Under the pieces are notes generated by a model, which was not told the origin of the DNA, did not search any database, and saw only the letters and a list, made by a program, of their open reading frames with translations. Source: Cupriavidus sp. D384 (lineage in GTDB: Bacteria; Pseudomonadota; Gammaproteobacteria; Burkholderiales; Burkholderiaceae). Taken from it: a stretch of 64,000 nt of DNA. Shown here in pieces: positions 57,936 to 64,000 of this stretch (the stretch's first letter is position 1; the number at the start of each line of letters is the position of its first letter). The DNA is taken from NCBI RefSeq assembly GCF_001652915.1, contig NZ_BBQI01000009.1, positions 1-64,000 on the forward strand, written 5' to 3'. A program made the position numbers and the translations under genes.

Positions 57936-59240
57936 TCAGGCATACGCACGGATCATGCCCGCCGCCACCGTATGGTTGGTGGCTTCGTCGATCAGCACGA
58001 AGGCGCCCGTGGCGGGGTTGTCGCCATACGTGTCGCAGACGATAGGCTTCTGCAGCGAGAGCTGCACCGAACCGATGTCGTTCAGGTTGATCTCGTGGCG
58101 GCCGGTCTCGTGCGACAGCGTATGCACGTCCAGCACGCGATCCACCGTCGACACGCGCGCGAACACGCTGGCGGTGGTGTGCTTGAGCACGTACTTGCGC
58201 GACGGGTTCAGCGATTCGTCGTCGAACCAGCACAGGTCGGCCGTCAGCTTCCTGGCCGATGCTGCCGGGGCATCGACGGCCACGAACATGTCGCCGCGCG
58301 AAACATCGACGTCTTCGGCCAGGCGCACGGTCACCGTGTCGCCGGCATTGGCCGAATCGGCCGAACCATTGGGCGTCAGCACCTCGGCCACCACGGCTTC
58401 GCGGTTGGCCGGCAGCACGCGCAGCTTCTGGCCCACGCGCACGGTACCGGCTTCCACGCGGCCGGCGTAGCCCCGGAAATCATCGGCGGCAGAGCCGTCC
58501 TGGCGCACCACCAGCTGCACCGGGAAACGCAGCGCGGCATCGCCCTCGGGGGCCACGTCATCCACCGGCAGGGCTTCCAGCAGCGGCAGCAGCGGCTCGC
58601 CCTGGTACCACGGCATGGCGTCGCTGGCGTGTACGATGTTGTCGCCGCGCAGCGCCGACACCGGCACGTACGTCACATCCTTCAGCCCCAGCTGCTCGGC
58701 CAGCTCGCCGTAGGCCGTGCGGATTTCATTGAAACGCTGTTCGCTGTATTCGACCAGGTCCATCTTGTTCACGGCCACGATCACGTGCTGCAGTTCCAGC
58801 AGCTTCAGGATCGCCGAATGGCGCTTGGTCTGGGCCAGCAGTTCGGCACGGCCATTGGTGACCGTGACGCGCGTGGCGTCCACCAGCACGATGGCCGCGT
58901 GGGCGGTCGAGGCGCCCGTAACCATGTTGCGCGTGTACTGCTCGTGGCCCGGCGTGTCGGCGATGATGAACTTGCGGCGCGCCGTGGAGAAATAGCGATA
59001 CGCCACATCGATCGTGATGCCCTGTTCGCGCTCGGCTTCCAGGCCGTCGGTCAGCAGCGAGAAATCGATTTCCTCGCCGGCAGTGCGCTTGTTCTTGGCG
59101 TTGGCCAGCGCGGCCAGCTGGTCGGACAGCACGGCCTTGCTGTCGAACAGCAGGCGGCCGATCAGCGTGCTCTTGCCATCATCGACGGAACCCGCGGTGA
59201 TGAAACGCAGCAGGCCTTGGTGTTGGGATTGGTGAGACAT
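57936..59240 (-). CDS. cysN: Sulfate adenylyltransferase subunit 1 (GTPase)
   Basis: This GTPase drives formation of adenylylsulfate by CysD. At 434 aa it has the P-loop GSVDDGKST, switch II DTPGHEQY and NKMDL of the EF-Tu-like G domain, then beta-barrel domains. No CysC kinase domain is fused at the C-terminus. The start at 59240 gives MSHQSQHQGLLRF; earlier in-frame codons lie in the gap after cysD. Confidence 0.95.
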   Translation of the reverse strand: MSHQSQHQGLLRFITAGSVDDGKSTLIGRLLFDSKAVLSDQLAALANAKNKRTAGEEIDFSLLTDGLEAEREQGITIDVAYRYFSTARRKFIIADTPGHEQYTRNMVTGASTAHAAIVLVDATRVTVTNGRAELLAQTKRHSAILKLLELQHVIVAVNKMDLVEYSEQRFNEIRTAYGELAEQLGLKDVTYVPVSALRGDNIVHASDAMPWYQGEPLLPLLEALPVDDVAPEGDAALRFPVQLVVRQDGSAADDFRGYAGRVEAGTVRVGQKLRVLPANREAVVAEVLTPNGSADSANAGDTVTVRLAEDVDVSRGDMFVAVDAPAASARKLTADLCWFDDESLNPSRKYVLKHTTASVFARVSTVDRVLDVHTLSHETGRHEINLNDIGSVQLSLQKPIVCDTYGDNPATGAFVLIDEATNHTVAAGMIRAYA

Positions 59241-59265
59241 TGTCGTATTCCTCTGCTGCGTCGGC

Positions 59266-60237
59266 TTAGAAGTAGCCTTCCTTCTTGCGGCGCTCCATGG
59301 AGGCCTCGCTCGTCTGGTCATCCATGCGCGTGGCGCCGCGCTCGGTGATCTCGGTCACCGCGGTCTCGGCGATGATCTCCACCGGCGATGCGGCAACGCT
59401 GGCAACCGGGCAGGTGCAGCTGATGTCGCCCACGGTACGGAAGCGCACCGACATCACTTCGCTGACGTCACCGTCCTGCTTCGGCGTGATCGGCGTCACC
59501 GGCACCAGCAGCCCGTTCTTGCGCACCACTTCGCGCTGGTGCGCGTAGTAGATCGGCGGCAGCGCCAGGTTTTCGCGGGCGATGTACTGCCACACATCCA
59601 GCTCGGTCCAGTTCGAGATCGGGAACACGCGCATCTGTTCGCCCTGCGCCATGCGGGCGTTGTACAGGCTCCACAGTTCCGGGCGCTGGGCCTTCGGGTC
59701 CCACTGGCCGAACTCGTCGCGGAACGAGAAGATCCGCTCCTTGGCGCGGGCCTTCTCTTCGTCGCGGCGGGCGCCGCCCATCAGTGCGTCGAACTTGTGC
59801 GCCTCGATGGTTTCCAGCAACGTCACGGCCTGTGCGGCGTTGCGCGAGTCGGTTTCCTTGCGCAGGCGCACGGTGCCGCGCTTGATCGAGTCTTCCACAT
59901 GGCCCACCACCAGGCGCGCGCCCAGTTCGGCCACGCGCTGGTCACGGAACGTGATCACTTCCGGGTAGTTGTGGCCGGTGTCGATATGCACCAGCGGGAA
60001 CGGCAGCTCCACCTTGCGGTCGCCCAGGCGGAAGGCCTTCAGCGCCAGGTGCAGCATGACGATCGAATCCTTGCCGCCTGAGAACAGCAGCGCCGGGTTG
60101 CGGCACTCGGCCACCACCTCGCGGATGATGTAGATCGACTCGGCTTCGAGCCGGTCGAGGTGGTCGTTCTGGACCTGCAGCAGGTGTTCCACGTTGGCGG
60201 CCACGCCTGCGTCTGCGATGTCGTTCATGATGCCCAT
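59266..60237 (-). CDS. cysD: Sulfate adenylyltransferase subunit 2
   Basis: This is the catalytic ATP sulfurylase subunit, forming adenylylsulfate from sulfate and ATP. The 323-aa protein has the PP-loop FSGGKDS near residue 50 and the GGARRDEEKARAKER stretch. ATG at 60237 is favoured by an AGAGG about 10 nt upstream; ATG at 60228 (MNDIADAG) is an alternative. The frame is open far upstream through cysH but that is not coding in this frame. C-terminal MERRKKEGYF is family-typical. Confidence 0.94.
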   Translation of the reverse strand: MGIMNDIADAGVAANVEHLLQVQNDHLDRLEAESIYIIREVVAECRNPALLFSGGKDSIVMLHLALKAFRLGDRKVELPFPLVHIDTGHNYPEVITFRDQRVAELGARLVVGHVEDSIKRGTVRLRKETDSRNAAQAVTLLETIEAHKFDALMGGARRDEEKARAKERIFSFRDEFGQWDPKAQRPELWSLYNARMAQGEQMRVFPISNWTELDVWQYIARENLALPPIYYAHQREVVRKNGLLVPVTPITPKQDGDVSEVMSVRFRTVGDISCTCPVASVAASPVEIIAETAVTEITERGATRMDDQTSEASMERRKKEGYF

Positions 60238-60263
60238 GTCGTTCTGGCCTCTGCTAATTCTGT

Positions 60264-61082
60264 TCAGTGCTTGATGTTCTGTTCGTGGAGCCCGCACTCT
60301 TTCGAATCCCGGCTTTCCCACCACCACCGGCCCGCGCGGACGTCCTCGCCGGCCTTCACCGCCCGTGTACACGGCTCGCAGCCAATGCTGGGGTAGCCCT
60401 TGGCGTGCAGCGCGTTGACGGGCACGTTGTGGCGCGTCAGGTAGGCCCACACTTCGGCCTCGGTCCAGTCCGCCAGCGGATTGAACTTGGGAATGCCGCG
60501 TGCGTCGTCCATTTCCTCGAACGGCAGCTCGGCGCGCGTCACGGCCTGTTCGCGGCGCTGGCCGGTCATCCAGGCGTCGGCGTGCGACAGCGCGCGGTTC
60601 AGCGGTTCCACCTTGCGGATGCCGCAGCAGCTCTTGCGCAGGTCCACGCTGTCGTAGAACGCGTTCAGGCCATGGTTGCGCAGGTAGTTGTCCACCGCTT
60701 CCTGGTCGGGCGTGAACTGCTCGACCGAGTAGCCGTAGTGGTCCTTCACCTGGTCCAGCACGGCCAGCGTCTCGGCGTGCAGGCGGCCCGTGTTCAGCGT
60801 GAACACGCGGATGCCGGCGCGCACCGCTTCGCCGCCGCGCAGGATCGCGTCGGTCAGCACCATGTCTTCGGCAGCCAGGCTCGTGGCAAAGCGCGCGCGG
60901 AAGAAGCGTGCGGCGATGCCCGACAGACGCTCGGCCAGCTCGCGCTCCTTGGCTTCGAGCGCCTCGACCGAACCCGTGTACTCGGGCTTCGTCCACAGCG
61001 CTGGGGGGCGCAGGGACGAAATCGAACCCGACAGCGAAGCCGATTCATCGACCACGGGGATTTCGGAAATCACGGAGCTCAT
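60264..61082 (-). CDS. cysH: Assimilatory adenylylsulfate reductase
   Basis: This enzyme reduces adenylylsulfate to sulfite with thioredoxin. The 272-aa protein has the [4Fe-4S] cysteine pairs C152-C153 (SCCGIRK) and C235/C238 (IGCEPC), which mark APS-specific rather than PAPS-specific reductases, and the redox cysteine in KECGLH (C263). No CysC is seen, consistent with the APS route. Its start overlaps the DUF934 stop (ATGA). Confidence 0.94.
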   Translation of the reverse strand: MSSVISEIPVVDESASLSGSISSLRPPALWTKPEYTGSVEALEAKERELAERLSGIAARFFRARFATSLAAEDMVLTDAILRGGEAVRAGIRVFTLNTGRLHAETLAVLDQVKDHYGYSVEQFTPDQEAVDNYLRNHGLNAFYDSVDLRKSCCGIRKVEPLNRALSHADAWMTGQRREQAVTRAELPFEEMDDARGIPKFNPLADWTEAEVWAYLTRHNVPVNALHAKGYPSIGCEPCTRAVKAGEDVRAGRWWWESRDSKECGLHEQNIKH

Positions 61083-61666
61083 GCCGCGCCCCGGGCCGTT
61101 GCGTCGGTCACGTCGGCGCGTGCACGGCGGAACAGCGGCAGCGGCTCGTCCACCGACGCCTGGTAGGCCACGGTGAACTCGGTAAAGCCCTTGATGGCGT
61201 CCTCGATGTTCTTGTCCGCACGCACGGCGAACGTATCGAAGCCGCAGCGCTTCATGAAGTTCAGCTGGTCGCGCAGCACGTCGCCGATGGCGCGCAGCTG
61301 GCCGGCCCAGTGGTAGCGGGTGCGCAGCAGGTAGGCCGAGGAGAAGCCGCGGCCATCGCGGAACACCGGGAAATCGACGGCCACGGCCGACACGCGGTCA
61401 AACAGCGCCTCGGCATCGCCCGGCTCGTCTTCCGGCGCCAGCCACACGCCGGTGATGGCCTTGTCGCGGCCAGCCAGCAGTGCCTCATGGGCCTTCCACA
61501 CCGACAGCGGGAACAGCACGGCGTCGGTGCCCTTTGCCACGGCGGCAATGCGGGCTTCGTCCAGCGGCTGTTCCTCGGTCGCGCGCAGCACGGTCCAGTT
61601 GTCTTCCACGATGACGGGACGGAATTGGCCTGCGTCGTCGCGTTGCAGTTGAATGATCTTTGCCAT
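61079..61666 (-). CDS. DUF934-family protein of the cys operon
   Basis: This 195-aa soluble protein begins MAKIIQLQRDDAGQF, fits DUF934, and has the conserved GRGFSSAYLLR and MKRCGFDTFAVR stretches. Genes of this family sit regularly between sulfite reductase and APS reductase genes in proteobacteria lacking cysJ, so a partner or electron-transfer-related role for CysI has been suspected; function is not established. One conserved cysteine (in KRCGF) is present. The gap to cysI is 19 nt. Confidence 0.85.
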   Translation of the reverse strand: MAKIIQLQRDDAGQFRPVIVEDNWTVLRATEEQPLDEARIAAVAKGTDAVLFPLSVWKAHEALLAGRDKAITGVWLAPEDEPGDAEALFDRVSAVAVDFPVFRDGRGFSSAYLLRTRYHWAGQLRAIGDVLRDQLNFMKRCGFDTFAVRADKNIEDAIKGFTEFTVAYQASVDEPLPLFRRARADVTDATARGAA

Positions 61667-61685
61667 GTTCAATGTCTCTCGTTCG

Positions 61686-63368
61686 TCAGGCTTCGGCGCG
61701 CTCTTCACGCTGCTTGTCGGCGTACACGCGCTCCTTGAACGGGGCGATGCCGATACGGGCAAACGTTTCGATGAAGCGCTCGTCGCCGGCACGGTTGGCC
61801 ACGAACGTGTCGATGATGCGGGTCACCACTTCGGGCATTTCCTCGGCGCTGAACGACGGGCCAATCACCTTGCCAATCGCCGAGTCGTTGCCCTGGGCGC
61901 CACCCAGCGTGACCTGGTACCACTCCGAGCCGTCCTTGTCGACGCCGAGCACGCCGATGTTGCCCACATGGTGGTGGCCGCAGGCGTTGATGCAGCCGGA
62001 GATGTTCAGCGACACTTCGCCCAGGTCATAGACATAGTCGAGGTCGTCGAAGCGTTCCTGGATTCCCAGCGCAATCGGAATCGACTTGGCATTCGCCAGC
62101 GAGCAGAAGTCGCCGCCCGGGCAGGCGATGATGTCGGTCAGCAGGCCGATATTGGCCGTTGCCAGGCCAGCCTTTCTTGCCTCTTCCCACAGCGCGAACA
62201 GGTCGTGCTTCTTCACGTCCGGCAGCACCAGGTTCTGCTCGTGCGCCACGCGCAGTTCGCCAAAGCCGTAGCGGTCGGCGAAGTCGGCCACCGCTTCCAT
62301 CTGCTCGGCCGTGGCGTCACCCGGAGGCGACACGGGGCCCGGCTTGGTCGACAGCGTGACCGATGCGTAGCCCGGCACGCGGTGCGCGCGCACGTTGCGG
62401 CTGACCCAGCGTGCGAATGCCTTGTTCTCGAGCAGGTGCTTTTCGAACGATGCGTCGGTGTCGGCCAGCTTTTCGTAGGCCGGCGGCGCGAAGTACTGCG
62501 CCACGCGGTCGAACTCGGCCTGCGTCAGCGTGCCGGGACCGTCCTTGCTGAACTTCCACTCTTCTTCCACTTCGGCGGCGAACTTCTCGGCGCCGATGGC
62601 CTTCACCAGGATCTTGATGCGGGCCTTGTACTTGTTGTCGCGACGGCCGTAGCGGTTGTACACGCGGATGGCAGACTCCACGTAGGTCAGCATGTGCTGC
62701 CACGGCAGGTCTTCCTTGATGATCGTGCCCAGGATCGGCGTACGGCCCAGGCCGCCACCGGCCAGGATGCGCAGGCGCGTCTCGCCCTCTGCGTTCTTGT
62801 ACGCATAGATGCCGATGTCGTGCATCTGCACCACGGCGCGGTCATCCTTGGTGGCCGAGATCGCGATCTTGAACTTGCGCGGCAGGAACGCGAATTCGGG
62901 CTGGAACGTGCTCCACTGGCGCAGCAGTTCGGCCAGCACGCGCGGGTCTACCGACTCGTCCGGCGCCACCCCGGCAAACTGGTCGGTGGTGATGTTGCGC
63001 ACGCAGTTGCCCGAGGTCTGGATGCCGTGCATCTCGACGCTGGCCAGGTCCGCCAGCACGTCGGGCACGCGCTCCAGGTCCATCCAGTTGTACTGGATGT
63101 TCTGGCGCGTGGAGAAATGGCCATAGCCACGGTCGTACTCGCGGGCGATGTGGCCCAGCATGCGCAGCTGCTTCGAGGCCAGCAGGCCGTACGGAATGGC
63201 TACGCGCAGCATGTACGCGTGGCGCTGCATGTACAGGCCGTTCTGCAGGCGCAGCGGCAGGAATTCTTCCTCGGTCAGTTCGTCCGACAGGCGGCGGCGC
63301 ACCTGGTCGCGGAATTGCGCGACACGTTCCTGGACGATGCGCTGGTCGTATTGATCGTACTGATACAT
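61686..63368 (-). CDS. cysI: Siroheme sulfite (nitrite/sulfite) reductase
   Basis: This enzyme reduces sulfite to sulfide using siroheme and a coupled [4Fe-4S] cluster. Cluster cysteines are C416 and C422 (CPGGDFC) and C459 and C463 (CINAC), in the usual C-x5-C and C-x3-C spacing. Ferrite-like N-terminal half-domains are evident (GYGHFSTRQNIQYNW, TSGNCVRNI). At 560 aa it fits the ferredoxin-dependent-type family. No flavoprotein CysJ is encoded nearby, so another electron donor is needed. Confidence 0.94.
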   Translation of the reverse strand: MYQYDQYDQRIVQERVAQFRDQVRRRLSDELTEEEFLPLRLQNGLYMQRHAYMLRVAIPYGLLASKQLRMLGHIAREYDRGYGHFSTRQNIQYNWMDLERVPDVLADLASVEMHGIQTSGNCVRNITTDQFAGVAPDESVDPRVLAELLRQWSTFQPEFAFLPRKFKIAISATKDDRAVVQMHDIGIYAYKNAEGETRLRILAGGGLGRTPILGTIIKEDLPWQHMLTYVESAIRVYNRYGRRDNKYKARIKILVKAIGAEKFAAEVEEEWKFSKDGPGTLTQAEFDRVAQYFAPPAYEKLADTDASFEKHLLENKAFARWVSRNVRAHRVPGYASVTLSTKPGPVSPPGDATAEQMEAVADFADRYGFGELRVAHEQNLVLPDVKKHDLFALWEEARKAGLATANIGLLTDIIACPGGDFCSLANAKSIPIALGIQERFDDLDYVYDLGEVSLNISGCINACGHHHVGNIGVLGVDKDGSEWYQVTLGGAQGNDSAIGKVIGPSFSAEEMPEVVTRIIDTFVANRAGDERFIETFARIGIAPFKERVYADKQREERAEA

Positions 63369-63399
63369 GGTGTGGGTCCGTTCAGTATTCGGTGAATGC

Positions 63400-64000
63400 T
63401 TAGGAAACGAGCTTGATGGCGACGAGGGTCAGCGTCGTCGCCAGTGCGGCGCGCACAAGCCGTTCGGGCAGCGCCCGCGACAGTTGCGCACCGAGCCAGA
63501 TGCCGGGGATCGAGCCCACCAGCAGCGCCAGCAACAAATTCCAGTCGACGGTGCCAAGCCACACGTGGCCCAGCCCGGCCACGGCCGTGAGTGGCACGGC
63601 GTAGGCGATATCGGTGCCAGCCACTTCGGCCGGCTTCATATGGGGATACAGCAGCAGGATCAATGTGGCGCCAACGGCACCGGCGCCAATCGACGACACG
63701 GTGACCAGCACGCCGATCACGGCGCCGACGATGACCGTTGCCACCACCTGCGCGCGGCCTTCCAGCTGGAAGCGCGGGTTGCGTTCCAGCCACGCCAGCA
63801 TCTGCTTGCGGAACAGCAGCGACAGCACGGTCAGCAGCACCGACACGCCAATCGTCACGCGAATCGCGTGCAGCCACTGGGCATTGAGTTCGCCGGCGCT
63901 CTTGAGCACCAGGATGGCGGCCAGCGCGGCGGGCAGGCTGCCCAGGCACAGGCGGCGCACCACCTGCCACTGCACATGGCCGTGTGCGCGATGGGCGATG
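63400..64000 (-). CDS. TauE/SafE-family sulfite exporter (partial, 5' end beyond window)
   Basis: This anion-exporter-family membrane protein (DUF81) is cut by the window edge: the frame stays open to position 64000, and the 190 or so visible residues lack the family's N-terminal half. Visible features are hydrophobic segments and SSIGAGAVGATLILLLYPHM, with PAEVAGTDIAYAVPLTAVAG, the repeat-two signature. It ends 31 nt before cysI, on the same strand, so it is upstream in the cys operon and may handle sulfite or sulfate. Confidence 0.85.
   Translation of the reverse strand, partial: IAHRAHGHVQWQVVRRLCLGSLPAALAAILVLKSAGELNAQWLHAIRVTIGVSVLLTVLSLLFRKQMLAWLERNPRFQLEGRAQVVATVIVGAVIGVLVTVSSIGAGAVGATLILLLYPHMKPAEVAGTDIAYAVPLTAVAGLGHVWLGTVDWNLLLALLVGSIPGIWLGAQLSRALPERLVRAALATTLTLVAIKLVS

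Noticed and set aside
60238..60996. A long N-terminal extension of CysD reaching into cysH
   Set aside because: It is the out-of-frame reading of cysH; CysD has its own ATG and ribosome site at the end of cysH.

Overview
The window is a GC-rich (roughly 65%) chromosomal segment of a beta-proteobacterium. Gene content and order (argH, TRAP permeases, a biodegradative-type decarboxylase, dcd, apbC, metG, tamAB, scpA-panC, a long B12 cluster, zapA-6S RNA, holC-pepA-lptFG, an APS-reductase cysteine operon without cysJ) point to Burkholderiaceae, most likely Cupriavidus or a near relative. That assignment is inference from recalled family and synteny knowledge; no search was run. The genes are core or metabolic. 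I see no insertion sequence, prophage, CRISPR array, tRNA or rRNA.

Layout: 0.1-4 kb holds argH and a dctQM TRAP permease pair with no neighbouring binding protein. 4-9 kb (minus) holds an arginine/lysine/ornithine decarboxylase with a hairpin leader, dcd, lipoprotein SodC and the Mrp/ApbC Fe-S carrier. 9.5-12.5 kb (plus) holds an OmpA-like lipoprotein and metG. 12.6-19.3 kb (minus) is tamA-tamB followed by a translationally coupled lipoprotein with two tandem BamE/SmpA repeats. 19.4-21.6 kb is DUF3460-scpA-panC. 21.6-23.6 kb holds a PepSY membrane protein and a GNAT acetyltransferase.

23.5-36.3 kb is a B12 block. cobQ and cobU-cbiB-cobD-btuF diverge from 25.1 kb. A minus-strand operon, riboswitch-btuB-btuC-btuD-cobO-cobT-cobS-cobC, runs toward them. 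Together they cover corrinoid uptake, adenosylation, side-chain attachment and lower-loop assembly. No corrin-ring genes other than cobQ occur here, so the block looks like salvage plus late steps.

36.4-39.1 kb holds a coiled-coil/ZapA pair, 6S RNA, an EVE-domain protein and a SIMPL protein. 39.1-45.1 kb (minus) is a malonate module: a GntR/FCD regulator, malonyl-CoA decarboxylase, a Bug binding protein, a crotonase-fold protein and malonyl-CoA synthetase. 45.7-49.8 kb holds a DUF898-M48 protease pair, lgt and a LysR regulator divergent from ilvD. 51.6-57.1 kb holds DUF2486-holC-pepA diverging from lptF-lptG-cbiX. 57.1-64 kb (minus) is one sulfate-assimilation operon reading tauE(partial)-cysI-DUF934-cysH-cysD-cysN-cobA; cobA and the convergent cbiX supply siroheme steps needed by CysI.

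The most interesting non-gene signals are a GC-rich palindrome family found at convergent gene ends, a strong promoter and long hairpin ahead of 6S RNA, possible alternative hairpins upstream of metG, a hairpin leader on the decarboxylase gene, and nested AT-rich palindromes upstream of the malonate regulator. I found no wholly new multi-gene system. The least described modules are the double-BamE lipoprotein coupled to TamAB and the DUF898-M48 pair.
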